A DNA stretch of 64,000 bases from Streptomyces zagrosensis. Its GTDB lineage: Bacteria; Actinomycetota; Actinomycetes; Streptomycetales; Streptomycetaceae. The translations under genes and the position numbers were made by a program. Within the stretch, counting starts at the first letter, position 1, and every line of letters begins with the position of its first letter. A model generated the notes under the pieces. The model made no database searches. It was not told the origin of the DNA and saw only the letters and a program-made list of their open reading frames with translations. The DNA lies in NCBI RefSeq assembly GCF_014203645.1, contig NZ_JACHJL010000019.1, positions 99,256-163,255 on the forward strand. Direction: 5' to 3'. Of the stretch, positions 1 through 8,750 are shown in pieces.

Positions 1-291
1 CGCGCCGCGTACGGCGGCCTGAACGGACACGAGGAGCTCAAGGCGGAGCCGGTGACCGTCGCGGGCCAGTCCGGCTACCTCGTCCGCTGGAAGGCGGACA
101 CCAAGAAGGGCGACGACGGCTACGTGCAGTCCATCGCCTTCCCCGAGCCCGGCCAGGCCGCGGGCGGCCAGCAGACGATGGTCATCGTGCGGTTCGGCTT
201 CGACGTCAGTGCCTCAGCCCCGCCGCTGTCGGCCATGGACGAGATCGTCCAGGGCATCGAGCCGGCGGCAGGGGACGGCGAAGGGGTCTGA
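1..291 (+). CDS. C-terminal part of an unknown protein (5' end outside window)
   Basis: The reading frame is open from the first base and ends at a TGA at 289-291, giving the last 96 residues of a protein. The visible part looks like a compact beta-rich domain (GYLVRWKAD, MVIVRFGFD) and ends in a helix-like MDEIVQGIEPA segment. No family is recognised. It lies near the mycosin-like protease gene pair but is separated from it by an oppositely oriented enzyme gene, so a functional link is only possible. Codon use is typical of the neighbours. Confidence 0.6.
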   Translation, partial: RAAYGGLNGHEELKAEPVTVAGQSGYLVRWKADTKKGDDGYVQSIAFPEPGQAAGGQQTMVIVRFGFDVSASAPPLSAMDEIVQGIEPAAGDGEGV

Positions 292-294
292 CCA

Positions 295-321
295 ACCGAA
301 CAAACCGAACAAACTGAACAA
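295..321. repeat. 9-bp tandem repeat, three copies
   Basis: Three copies of ACCGAACAA (the last with one change) follow the stop codon of the upstream gene directly. The decamer AGGGGTCTGA occurs on both sides of the array (282-291, including the stop codon, and 321-330), so the array is enclosed by a direct repeat. Confidence 0.85.
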
Positions 322-510
322 GGGGTCTGAACACACGGCGCGGGCCAGGCCGCGGCGCGCCTCCATCACGCGCCCGCCCCGGCCCGCGCGCCGGCATTCC
401 AGGGCCCGCGCGCCAGCGCTCCGAACCCGCGCGCCTGCCCGGCCCGCGCGCCAGCGCTCCTGGCCCCACGAAGACACAAAAGACACAACAGGCCGCAGCA
501 GGCTCCAGGC

Positions 511-1725
511 TCAAACAAACGTGTGGCCTTCGCCGCGGTACGTAGGCACCGTGTCCACCACCCGCTCGCCATCGATCAACTGCACCGCGGCAAAGCGCTC
601 GCACAACTCCCCTGCCTTCGCGTGCCGGAACCACACCTTGTCCCCGATCAGCAGATCGTCCGCCGCCGCGCCGAGCAGCGGCGTCTGCACCTCGCCGACA
701 CCCTCGTGCGGGTCGTACCGCAGCCCGGCCGGGAAATGCGGCACCGGCAGCCGGTCGGCGCCCGCGGCGCCGGACGCGGGGTAGCCGCCACCCAGCACCG
801 TCACCACGCCAACGCCGGGCCTGCGCACCACCGGTAGCGCGAACAGCGCAGCGGGCCGGCCGCGGAAGGACGAGTAGTGGTCGAATAGCCGTGGCACGTA
901 CAGGCCTGAGCCCGCGGCGATCTCCGTGACCGCCGCTTCCCTCGCCGTGTGCTGCACGCTGCCCGTGCCGCCGCCGTTCACGAACTCCAGGTCGGCGACC
1001 TGCCGCACGGCCCGTACCGCCGCCGCCCGGCGACCGGGCAACTCGCGCCGCGCGGCGGACTGGAGCAGCCGGATCGCCCGGGAGCGCACCGGATGCCCAG
1101 GGACGGCGTCCCCGACACCGGCGATGTGCCCCTCGTACGCCATGAGACCCACGAGCCGAAACCCGGGCCGCGCCGCGACCAAGCGGGCCAGCGCCACCAG
1201 TTGGGCGGGCTCGCGCAACGGTGAGCGCAGCGCCCCTATCCGCAGCGCGCCCCCCAGCAGCCGCAGCGAGGTGTCCCACTCCAGGCACACCCGCACCTCT
1301 TCGGTGCCGCCGCGCACGGCGTCGATCGCATCGAGCTGCACCGGGTCGTCGATCATCACCGTCACGGTGGCGGCCAACTTGGCATCGCTGGTCAGCGCCG
1401 CGTAGCCGGCGCGGTCGGCGGACGGGTAGGCAAGCAGCACATCATCGAAACCGGATCGGGCCAGCCACAAGGACTCGGCGAGCGTAAAGCTCAGCACGCC
1501 GGCGAAACCATCCTGCCGCAGCGCCCGCTTCAGCAGCGCGCGGCAGCGCACCGACTTGGTCGCCACCCGGAGCGGCTTGCCCTGCGCCCGCCGCACCAGG
1601 TCCCGCGCGTTGGCGTCGAACGCTTGCAGGTCGACCACCGCGAGCGGTGCGTCAAGATGGGCGGTAGCCCGGTCAAGACGGGCCCGATCAACGCTCGGGG
1701 ACGACCGGTGGGACCAATGGGGCAT
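511..1725 (-). CDS. Alanine racemase-fold amino acid deaminase/aldolase (PLP, fold type III)
   Basis: A 404-residue protein with an N-terminal alanine-racemase barrel. The motif RVATKSVR places the probable PLP lysine at residue 57, and a glycine-rich phosphate-binding stretch (FVNGGGTGS) follows later. The C-terminal part (PHFPAGLRYDPHEG, and WFRHAKAGELCERF near the end) matches the beta domain that carries the metal site in D-threonine aldolase/D-serine dehydratase relatives. Expected activity is aldol cleavage or deamination of a D- or hydroxy-amino acid; the substrate cannot be read from sequence. The ATG at 1725 is the first start after the divergent promoter region shared with the membrane protein gene at 1922. 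Length is normal for the family. Confidence 0.8.
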   Translation of the reverse strand: MPHWSHRSSPSVDRARLDRATAHLDAPLAVVDLQAFDANARDLVRRAQGKPLRVATKSVRCRALLKRALRQDGFAGVLSFTLAESLWLARSGFDDVLLAYPSADRAGYAALTSDAKLAATVTVMIDDPVQLDAIDAVRGGTEEVRVCLEWDTSLRLLGGALRIGALRSPLREPAQLVALARLVAARPGFRLVGLMAYEGHIAGVGDAVPGHPVRSRAIRLLQSAARRELPGRRAAAVRAVRQVADLEFVNGGGTGSVQHTAREAAVTEIAAGSGLYVPRLFDHYSSFRGRPAALFALPVVRRPGVGVVTVLGGGYPASGAAGADRLPVPHFPAGLRYDPHEGVGEVQTPLLGAAADDLLIGDKVWFRHAKAGELCERFAAVQLIDGERVVDTVPTYRGEGHTFV

Positions 1726-1921
1726 AGACGCAGCTTGTCAGAGGTCATTACCGCTGGGTAGTAGGGCGCCCGGTGCGGACGGTGCCCGCTGCCCCGTAGA
1801 GTGTCGCGCACGCCATGACTGGCAGGTCAGCGGCGTGCTGTCCGGATACGAACCGGCCTGTCCCGAAAGGCGATCGGGCGGCTCGGTCGAAGCGGGTGTC
1901 GAAGGGTGCGAGGGGGTGCAG

Positions 1922-3433
1922 GTGGGCACCGACGCGGAGTACGCACGCGCCTCCCGCCCCACCCCACCGCACCCCCGCCCGCTCCCACCTCGGCCCACCA
2001 CCCCGCCCCGAGGCTCCGTTGCCGCGTCGCCAGGGCCCGCCGCCCCCTCGGTTGGCGGCCCGTCAGGGGCCGCGAGTACGCCGGGTCATCCGTCGAACGC
2101 CGCTGCTTCGCCCCGTACTCCGGGTCTGGCAGAGGCCCCGGGGGAGCCGATCGTGACCGACCCGCCGGCGGTCGCCGGGCCGCTGGTGGCGCCGCCACGT
2201 CCGCTGACACCTCCGGGCCGCCCTCCCGCACCACGGCCACCGGTGCCAAGGCCCCCGCTGGCGGAGGCCGCCGCCCCACCGCCGTCCGTGCCGCCGACCG
2301 CGCCCGTCCCCCCTTACCCCGCCAAAGCCCCGGCTCCGGCCCCCGCGGTACCCCCGCAACCGCCGCCTCGGCCAGCAGCGCTCCCAGCACCCGCGCCCGC
2401 GCCGCCCATGCCGCCCCCACAGCCGGTGCTGCCGGTGCCGCAGCCCGCGCCGACCGTGCCGCCCGCTGCCTCGACGCTGCCGCCGCCGCGTCAGGCCCCG
2501 CCCAGTGCGACGAACACCGGGGCTCAGAACCGCAGTTCAGCACACCGGGACAGCACATCCGCCAGCACGCTGGACAGGACGCCCGATGGTGCCGCGGCGT
2601 ACGAGACAGCCATTGATCTGCGCCTCCTGGCCGACCAGGCCGCCGCTTACGGTCCCCGCCCGCGGCCCGGCCGTCGAGCGCGCGGGCCGGCGCGGACGGT
2701 GGTCGCCGTCGTCTGTGCGGTGCTGGGCATCGGACTGCTCGCCGGCGCGGTGCTGGGGAGTTGGTTCAGCCGGGACAGCGACGGCGCGCGGACGGCCGAT
2801 GAGTTCGAGCACGCCCGCACCCTGTGGCGCAGCGCGCCCGTGGACACGTTGTTTCCCCGCACCTTGCGCGGCCCGGGTGCTGGACCGGGCGGGGCCGACC
2901 GGACGTGGACGCGGATCGCGGTCGCACCAGACAGCCGCTGCGAGGGGGCGTTCGACCCGCTGCTCGCCACCGCCCTGTCGCCGGTGGGCTGCCAGCGCCT
3001 GCTGCGTGCGACGTACACGGACGCCACCAGCACCAGCGTCACCACGGTCGGCCTGGTCATCACGCGTTCCAACGCGGCCAAGATGCAGACGCTAAAGGAG
3101 CGCTTCCGTGCGGAACGGCTGGGCCAGCGCGGCGACCTGCTGCCCAGGTCGTACGCGGCCGAAGGCACCGTCGCCGAGGACTTCGGCGAGGCGCAGCGGG
3201 CCAGTTGGCGGCTGAGCGTACGGACCGACCTTCCGCTGATCGTGTACGCGGTGACCGGTTTCGCCGATGGCCGCAGCATCCGCAAGCCCGAGCCCGCGGA
3301 TCGGGCCGCGGCGCGTGGGGCAACCACCGACCCGGCCCAGGCGGGCCTTGGGCATGACGCGAGGGGCATTGCGGCCGGTGTGGAACGGGCGTTCCGCAAG
3401 GCCGTGGGCACCGCCGTACAGGGGGAGAGATGA
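1922..3433 (+). CDS. Proline-rich single-pass membrane protein paired with mycosin
   Basis: A 503-residue protein: a cytoplasmic region of about 250 residues made almost entirely of Pro, Ala and Thr, a basic stretch (RPGRRARG), one membrane helix at about residues 258-281, and an extracytoplasmic domain of about 210 residues. GTG at 1922 is chosen because GAGGGGG lies just upstream; the open frame extends further 5' but would run into the promoter region of the divergent gene. The stop overlaps the ATG of the subtilisin gene (ATGA), which indicates translational coupling. Such proline-rich membrane proteins commonly accompany mycosins in Streptomyces. Function is unknown; assembly with or presentation of substrate to the protease is an inference. 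Confidence 0.7.
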   Translation: MGTDAEYARASRPTPPHPRPLPPRPTTPPRGSVAASPGPAAPSVGGPSGAASTPGHPSNAAASPRTPGLAEAPGEPIVTDPPAVAGPLVAPPRPLTPPGRPPAPRPPVPRPPLAEAAAPPPSVPPTAPVPPYPAKAPAPAPAVPPQPPPRPAALPAPAPAPPMPPPQPVLPVPQPAPTVPPAASTLPPPRQAPPSATNTGAQNRSSAHRDSTSASTLDRTPDGAAAYETAIDLRLLADQAAAYGPRPRPGRRARGPARTVVAVVCAVLGIGLLAGAVLGSWFSRDSDGARTADEFEHARTLWRSAPVDTLFPRTLRGPGAGPGGADRTWTRIAVAPDSRCEGAFDPLLATALSPVGCQRLLRATYTDATSTSVTTVGLVITRSNAAKMQTLKERFRAERLGQRGDLLPRSYAAEGTVAEDFGEAQRASWRLSVRTDLPLIVYAVTGFADGRSIRKPEPADRAAARGATTDPAQAGLGHDARGIAAGVERAFRKAVGTAVQGER

Positions 3434-4725
3434 CCGTGCGAGCGCAGGCCCCGGCCGGCCCGGAGCGCTGCGGGCCGGCGCGGCGCGCCGCGCGTTCCCC
3501 TCGGCTACGGCGCATCACCCGCACCGCGCGCCGTCCCCTCGTGAGAGGGCTCGCCGCGATGGCCGCCGTGGGCTCCCTCGCGGCTCTCGCGCTGCTTCCG
3601 GTCGCACCAGCCCAGGCAGCCGATGGCATCAGATCCCAGGAATGGGCGCTGGATGCCATCCACGCCCCGGACGCCTGGCGGACGACCAAGGGCGAAGGCG
3701 TGACGGTCGCCGTGCTCGACACCGGAGTGGACGCCGAGCACCCCGACCTCAAGGGGCAGGTGTTGCAGGGCAAGGACATGATCGGGTTCGGCGCTGACCG
3801 CGGTGACCCGTCGTGGGCCCGACACGGCACCGCGATGGCCGGGATCATCGCCGGCCGCGGCCATGGCCTGGAGGGCGACGACGGGGTGGTCGGGGTCGCA
3901 CCTAAAGTGAAGATCCTGCCGGTGCGGGTGATCCTCGAAGAGGGCGACCCTGCCAGGAAGAAGGCCCGCAGCGCACGCGGAGCCGCGCTCGCCGAAGGCA
4001 TCCGCTGGGCCGCCGACCACGGCGCCGACGTGATCAACCTCTCGCTCGGCGACGACAGCGAGTCGGCGCACCCAGAACGCCGTGAGGACGCCGCGGTGCA
4101 GTACGCGCTGCGCCAGGGCGCCGTGGTCGTGGCGTCAGCAGGCAACGGGGGTGAGGAAGGCGACCGGGTCTCCTACCCGGCCGCGTACCCCGGCGTGATC
4201 GCCGTGACCGCCGTGAACCGCTACGGCAGCCGCGCCGCCTTTTCCACCCGCCGCTGGTACGCGACGATCTGCGCGCCCGGCGTGGACGTAGTCATAGCCG
4301 ACCCCAACCGCCGCTACTACCAAGGCTGGGGGACCAGCGCGGCGTCCGCATTCGTCTCCGGTGCCGCCGCGCTGGTCAAGTCCGTGCATCCAGACCTCAG
4401 CCCGGTGCAGGTCAAGCGACTCCTGGCGGAGACCGCGCAGGACCGGCCCGAAGGAGGCCGCAACGACGAGATCGGAGCGGGCATGGTGGACCCGGCCGCC
4501 GCGATCAGGGCGGGGGGACGGCTGGAGGCCAAGGCCCAACTCCCCGCGCCCGTTGGCTATCCGGACCGCTACTTCGGCCGCGGGCCGGGGCCCATGCGAG
4601 CGGACGGCACTGACGAGGGGCCGAACCGGTTGGCGCTGACGGCCGGGTTCGCGGGGGCGACGCTGGTGCTCACGGCGGTGGTGCTCTGGCGCGACCGCAG
4701 AGCGGCTCCCCCCGGCTCCGCCTGA
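3430..4725 (+). CDS. Mycosin-like S8 serine protease, membrane anchored
   Basis: A 431-residue subtilase with an N-terminal signal segment (hydrophobic core near residues 40-58, cleavage likely after PAQA), the catalytic triad Asp97 (VLDTGVD), His132 (RHGTAMAG) and Ser303 (GTSAAS), oxyanion Asn239 (ASAGNGG), and a C-terminal membrane helix followed by a basic tail. This architecture is that of the mycosins (MycP) of type VII secretion systems. No EccC, EccD or WXG100 gene is visible nearby, so it may serve a different surface process here. ATG at 3430 overlaps the upstream stop by 4 bp and GGGGGAGAG precedes it. Confidence 0.9.
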   Translation: MTVRAQAPAGPERCGPARRAARSPRLRRITRTARRPLVRGLAAMAAVGSLAALALLPVAPAQAADGIRSQEWALDAIHAPDAWRTTKGEGVTVAVLDTGVDAEHPDLKGQVLQGKDMIGFGADRGDPSWARHGTAMAGIIAGRGHGLEGDDGVVGVAPKVKILPVRVILEEGDPARKKARSARGAALAEGIRWAADHGADVINLSLGDDSESAHPERREDAAVQYALRQGAVVVASAGNGGEEGDRVSYPAAYPGVIAVTAVNRYGSRAAFSTRRWYATICAPGVDVVIADPNRRYYQGWGTSAASAFVSGAAALVKSVHPDLSPVQVKRLLAETAQDRPEGGRNDEIGAGMVDPAAAIRAGGRLEAKAQLPAPVGYPDRYFGRGPGPMRADGTDEGPNRLALTAGFAGATLVLTAVVLWRDRRAAPPGSA

Positions 4726-4785
4726 CCGCCGCCCGCCCCACAGGCCAGCGCGATCGCCCCGGGCGGCCCCCGGTAGCCTCGACCC

Positions 4786-5538
4786 GTGGCGCTCAAGAAC
4801 ATCCCTGACCCCGGTTTCTCCGACGACGACGGCTCAGCCGATCAGCGGCTCGCCGCGGCGCTCGCCGCCTGGGCCGCCGACCCGGCCGCCGAGCCGCGCG
4901 TGCTGAGCGCGTTGGCAGGGGCGCGGCTTTTGGTGCCGGTGGTCGCCATGCTTGGCGAGGTGGAGGAGGTGCCCACCGCGGACGGGGGCACGCTGCGCCG
5001 GGAGAAGACCAGCGACATGGCCGTCCCCACGCTGGACGCGCCCGGCGGACGGCGCGCGCTACCGGCGTTCACCTCCATCGATGCGCTGGCCCGCTGGCGC
5101 CCCGACGCCAGGCCGGTGGCGGTGCCCTTGCACCAGGCGCTCCAGGCAGCCGCCCACGAGAAGGCCGACACCATCGTGCTCGATCTCGCGGGCCCGGTGA
5201 CCTTTCCCCTGACCGGCCCTGCGCTGCTCGCCCTCGCCGAGGGCAGGACGAGCACCGACCCGCTGGGCGATCCGGCCGTGGCGCAGGCGCTGCGCGCCGT
5301 ACTCGCTGCCGAGCCGGGCGTACTGCGGGCCCACCTCGCCGCTTCGGCGGAAGCCGACGCGGACGGCACCTTGGCCCTGACCCTGGCGGCCGATGCGCCC
5401 GCACGCGAGGTGGCCCAGCGCGTCGCCGAGGCGCTCGCCGCCGATGAGGTACTGCGCGCCAGGCTCGTACGTGGACTGCACCTCGCCCTGCTGCCCGCAC
5501 ACGCCACCATCCCGGGCAAGCCCCTCTACGTCGCGTAG
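4786..5538 (+). CDS. SseB-family protein
   Basis: A 250-residue cytoplasmic protein of the SseB family (Streptomyces SseB-like/enhanced-serine-sensitivity proteins). The start GTG is followed by ALKNIPDPGFSDDDG; then comes the characteristic segment ARLLVPVVAML and the later motif RALPAFTSIDALARW. The C-terminal third ends in LLPAHATIPGKPLYVA. Biochemical role is not established for the family. It has its own intergenic region (60 bp) after the protease gene and is followed by a candidate terminator. Confidence 0.85.
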   Translation: MALKNIPDPGFSDDDGSADQRLAAALAAWAADPAAEPRVLSALAGARLLVPVVAMLGEVEEVPTADGGTLRREKTSDMAVPTLDAPGGRRALPAFTSIDALARWRPDARPVAVPLHQALQAAAHEKADTIVLDLAGPVTFPLTGPALLALAEGRTSTDPLGDPAVAQALRAVLAAEPGVLRAHLAASAEADADGTLALTLAADAPAREVAQRVAEALAADEVLRARLVRGLHLALLPAHATIPGKPLYVA

Positions 5539-5592
5539 CGCGCGCCACCCTCGTAGCTCCGCAGCTCCGTAGCTCCGCTGTGGAGCGCGCGC
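5538..5592 (+). terminator. Candidate terminator after the SseB gene
   Basis: Inverted GC-rich arms (5538-5548 and 5580-5592, 11 pairs with a 2-nt bulge) enclose a loop made of three near copies of TAGCTCCG. There is no T tract, as is usual in Streptomyces. Confidence 0.45.
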
Positions 5593-5732
5593 ACTCGCAC
5601 CCTCGCAGCCACAGCCGCGCTCCCCTCGACGGTGCGGCAGCGCTTTCGCTGGATTTTCGGCGGGCGAAATGCCCAAAAACGCCCCACAATGCAACAAGGG
5701 CAGTTCACGATCATCCACGCAAGGAGAGCGTC

Positions 5733-6458
5733 ATGGAGACGAGACTGGAGACGAGGACTGTCATCTCGGAGTTCATCGGGACGCTGCTGCTGGTGTTCTT
5801 CGCGGTGGGCTCCGCCGTCCTCGCAGCCGATTACATCGGCACCGTCGGCATCGCACTCGCCTTCGGCTTCACGCTGCTCGCCCTCGCCTACGCGCTCGGC
5901 CCGGTCTCCGGCTGCCACCTCAACCCGGCCGTGACGCTGGGCATGCTGGTGGCCCACCGCATCTCGGTACGGACCGCGATCGAATACTGGATCGCTCAAA
6001 TGCTGGGCGGCATCGCGGGCGCGGCCATCTTGTTCCTGCTGGCCAAGCAGGTGCCAGGGCTCAAGACCAGCGGCGCGTTCGGCAGCAACGGCTACGGCGA
6101 CCGATCGGCCGTGCACATCAACACCGGCGGTGCGTTCCTTGCCGAGGTGATGCTGACCTTCCTGTTGGTGTTCGTGGTGCTCGCGGTGACGCACAAGGTG
6201 GCCATGGTCGGCTTCGACGGGTTGCCGATCGGGCTGTCGCTGGCCGTCATCCATCTCGTGGGCATCCCGCTCACCGGTACGTCGGTGAACCCGGCCCGCA
6301 GCTTCGGCCCCGCGATCTTTGCGGGCCTCGACGCACTGGAACAGTTCTGGTTGTTCCTGGTGGCGCCCCTGGTGGGCGGCGTACTCGCGGCGGTCTGCCA
6401 CCAGTTCACGCACCCGCGCGCGGGTGACCTGCTCGACCGAGAGCGCGCACTGTCCTAA
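5733..6458 (+). CDS. Aquaporin (MIP family, AqpZ type)
   Basis: A 241-residue six-helix channel with both half-helix NPA boxes: HLNPAVTL (Asn64) and the second NPARS (Asn186) with the selectivity-filter arginine after it. The short loops and the narrow-filter arginine fit a water channel rather than a glycerol facilitator. ATG at 5733 is chosen because AAGGAGAG lies 6-7 bases upstream; a longer open frame lacks a binding site and the family N terminus. It appears monocistronic. Confidence 0.9.
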   Translation: METRLETRTVISEFIGTLLLVFFAVGSAVLAADYIGTVGIALAFGFTLLALAYALGPVSGCHLNPAVTLGMLVAHRISVRTAIEYWIAQMLGGIAGAAILFLLAKQVPGLKTSGAFGSNGYGDRSAVHINTGGAFLAEVMLTFLLVFVVLAVTHKVAMVGFDGLPIGLSLAVIHLVGIPLTGTSVNPARSFGPAIFAGLDALEQFWLFLVAPLVGGVLAAVCHQFTHPRAGDLLDRERALS

Positions 6459-6620
6459 CCACCACGCCGCACACCTGCGCTCGCCCTGGCCGGCGGTGGC
6501 CCTAGCCAGCGGTGGCCCTGGCCTGAGCCGGCCTTGGCCTGCGATGGCTCTTGGCCTGCGGCGAGCCGGGCCAGACGGGAGCTTGCCGGACCGAACAGGC
6601 GTCGGTCCGGCGCCCTGCCG

Positions 6621-7004
6621 TCAGCCGCCGAAGACCGGCCCCGTGAACTTCTCGCCCGGCCCTTGGCCCGGCTCGTCCGGAACCACCGACGCCTCGCGGA
6701 ACGCGAGTTGCAGGGACTTCAGCCCATCCCGCAGCGGGGCCGCGTGGTAGGAGCCGACCTCGGTGGCGCTCGCGGTCACCAGGCCCGCCAGGGCGGTGAT
6801 CAGCTTGCGTGCCTCGTCCAGATCCTTGTGCTCGGGGGACTCCTCGGCGAGCCCCAGGTTGACCGCGGCAGCGCTCATCAGATGCACCGCGACCGTCGTG
6901 ATCACCTCGACCGCGGGCACGTCCGCGATATCGCGGGTCATCGTGTTGAAGTCCGGGGTCTCGCCCGGGTCCGGGTTCGGCTGCTGGGCGTCGGCGTCGC
7001 TCAT
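6621..7004 (-). CDS. DUF1844 domain protein
   Basis: A 127-residue protein. The N terminus is acidic and Pro-rich; the DUF1844 core runs from about residue 22 (MTRDIADVPAVEVITTVAVH) through the helix pair ending in DLDEARKLITALAGLV. In actinomycetes this small protein is conserved directly upstream of, and divergent from, infC, exactly as here. Role unknown. ATG at 7004 is preceded by GAGAGAG; the longer open frame on this strand lacks conservation. Confidence 0.9.
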   Translation of the reverse strand: MSDADAQQPNPDPGETPDFNTMTRDIADVPAVEVITTVAVHLMSAAAVNLGLAEESPEHKDLDEARKLITALAGLVTASATEVGSYHAAPLRDGLKSLQLAFREASVVPDEPGQGPGEKFTGPVFGG

Positions 7005-7379
7005 GGCTCTCTCGTCTGTCGGGGGTCGTCTGTCAGATTGTTTGGCTGGCGGGTGCTGGCTGTCAGGTGCCGGCTGGCGGGTGCCGCCCCCGAACGCATG
7101 GCACGGTGGCCGTACGCGCGGCGGTGCGGTTGGTGGTCCCATCGATGGTCCGTACGAATCGTACGAGTAAAGCCCCAGCCCACCCCGCCTGCGTGGGTGT
7201 GGAACCTCCACGCAGGGTGGCGCGCGTCCACTGGCTCGCCCGATGGGGCCTGGCGCTGAGGAGGTCGGTCCATGGCGGTGGCTGACGCCGGCTAATGCCG
7301 GCTCACGGGGAAACGGCCGCTGAACAGTGGTGGGCGGCAGGGGGTAGCGACGGGCGGCGGCCGTGGCGCGGTTGGTGTA

Positions 7380-7681
7380 GTCTAGAAAGCGACCGGCTGG
7401 ACATTCGTATGCCCAGCCCACAAGTGGAGGCTCCGACTCTCCCACCTGGCTGGCCTTTCGGGCTAGCGGGTCCCCGGTCTGGCAGGGCCCGTCGTTCCGT
7501 ACGGACGACGTGGAGCTGTCTGATGCGCCCCGCGGTGACTCCGCAGCGGTGCTCCGGAAGTGAGGAGCCCGCCTGTGTCCCGTTTGGGGCGTTTTGTGCG
7601 TCTCGACGTGGTGGTCACACCGAAAAATGACGTTACGCGGCTGTCCGCCAGGCGGCCGTGTGGTGCAACTGAGGAGGCCCC
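7380..7681 (+). promoter_or_regulatory. infC leader region with hairpins
   Basis: The 0.68 kb between the DUF1844 start and infC holds no gene. From about 7380 the sequence looks like a structured leader: GTGGAG...CTCCCAC near 7420-7443, GCTCC/GGAGC enclosing 8 nt at 7551-7568, and a GGCGGCC-rich hairpin just before the binding site. Leader-mediated control of infC-rpmI-rplT by L20 or IF3 is established in other bacteria; here it is inferred only from position and folding potential. Confidence 0.4.
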
Positions 7682-8332
7682 ATCAGCGCCGAGCCCCGCA
7701 TCAACGACCGGATTCGCGTCCCCGAGGTGCGACTCGTAGGTCCCAGCGGCGAGCAAGTTGGCATCGTCCCGCTTGCTAAGGCCCTGGAGCTTGCGCAGGA
7801 ATACGACCTCGATCTGGTTGAGGTCGCGGCGACCGCACGTCCGCCGGTCTGCAAGCTTATGGACTACGGAAAGTTCAAGTACGAGTCGGCCATGAAGGCC
7901 CGTGAGGCGCGCAAGAACCAGGCGCACACGGTCATCAAGGAGATGAAGCTCCGGCCGAAGATCGACCCGCACGACTATGACACCAAAAAGGGTCACGTCG
8001 TTCGGTTCCTCAAGCAGGGCGACAAGGTCAAGATCACGATCATGTTCCGTGGTCGCGAGCAGTCCCGGCCGGAACTCGGCTTCCGACTGCTTCAGCGGCT
8101 CGCGGAGGATGTCCAGGACCTCGGTTTCATTGAGTCGAACCCGAAGCAGGACGGCCGCAACATGATCATGGTTCTCGGCCCGCACAAGAAGAAGACCGAA
8201 GCCATGGCCGAAGCCCGTGAGGCGCAGGCAGCTCGCAAGGCGGAACGCCAAGGCACCTCGGACGCGCCCGCTGAGCAGCAGTCCGCTGAGCAGTCTGTTG
8301 AGCAGCCCGCCGAAGAGCCGGCCGAAGCCTGA
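7682..8332 (+). CDS. infC: Translation initiation factor IF-3, AUC start
   Basis: A 216-residue IF-3 with both domains: the N-terminal domain begins at the conserved INDRIRVPEVRLVG and the C-terminal domain carries KITIMFRGRE. An Ala/Glu-rich tail of about 35 residues is typical of Streptomyces. The conserved N terminus lies upstream of the first canonical start (GTG 7727). An in-frame TGA at 7670-7672 excludes a start further upstream, and GAGGAGG (7671-7677) sits 4 bases before ATC at 7682. The start is therefore ATC. In E. coli infC starts with AUU and IF3 discriminates against such codons, giving autoregulation; the same logic is likely here. Confidence 0.95.
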   Translation: MSAEPRINDRIRVPEVRLVGPSGEQVGIVPLAKALELAQEYDLDLVEVAATARPPVCKLMDYGKFKYESAMKAREARKNQAHTVIKEMKLRPKIDPHDYDTKKGHVVRFLKQGDKVKITIMFRGREQSRPELGFRLLQRLAEDVQDLGFIESNPKQDGRNMIMVLGPHKKKTEAMAEAREAQAARKAERQGTSDAPAEQQSAEQSVEQPAEEPAEA

Positions 8333-8336
8333 TCGT

Positions 8337-8359
8337 GGCGGCCTGAGCCCGAGGCCGCC
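8337..8359 (+). terminator. Hairpin between infC and rpmI
   Basis: GGCGGCCT and AGGCCGCC form a perfect 8-bp stem around a 7-nt loop, immediately after the infC stop. In this operon it is more likely an attenuator or processing site than a full stop. Confidence 0.5.
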
Positions 8360-8456
8360 GCCCCCGGGGCCCGCCCCGGAATTCCCTACTGAACGAGCTG
8401 ACGCTCCCGCATGCTTCCAGGCCGCGGAGCGCCCCCGACGAGGAGAGAACGGCGAC

Positions 8457-8651
8457 ATGCCGAAGAACAAGACGCACAGTGGTGCCAGCAAGCGCTTCAA
8501 GATCACCGGCTCCGGCAAGGTGCTCCGCCAGCGTGCCGGTCGCCGCCACCTTCTCGAGCACAAGCCGTCCACGCTGACGCGCCGCCTCGCAGGAACCGTC
8601 GAGCTGGCCCCGGGCGACGCCAAGAAGATCAAGAAGCTTCTCGGCAAGTGA
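8457..8651 (+). CDS. rpmI: Ribosomal protein bL35
   Basis: A 64-residue strongly basic protein starting MPKNKTHSGASKRFK, with the family motifs GSGKVLRQRAGRRHLLE and KKIKKLLGK at the C terminus. ATG at 8457 is preceded by AGGAGAGAA. It sits between infC and rplT, the standard bacterial order, and its product is a component of the 50S subunit. Confidence 0.97.
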   Translation: MPKNKTHSGASKRFKITGSGKVLRQRAGRRHLLEHKPSTLTRRLAGTVELAPGDAKKIKKLLGK

Positions 8652-8654
8652 CGC

Positions 8655-8678
8655 CACGCCCCACTGCGGTGGGGCGTG
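8655..8678 (+). terminator. Hairpin between rpmI and rplT
   Basis: CACGCCCCAC and GTGGGGCGTG form a perfect 10-bp stem with the loop TGCG, 4 bases after the rpmI stop. Because rplT follows in the same operon, partial termination or protection of the rpmI 3' end is more likely than complete termination. Confidence 0.55.
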
Positions 8679-8750
8679 CGTCGGAGATCGGGACCCATTC
8701 GTTTCCGGGCCGTGTGAGGTAACCGCGGCCCCGTACAAGGAGTTAATCAA

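Noticed and set aside
1827..2558. Overlapping frames opposite the proline-rich membrane protein
   Set aside because: Low-complexity GC-rich DNA is open in several frames; only the 1922-3433 frame continues into a membrane helix and couples to the protease gene.
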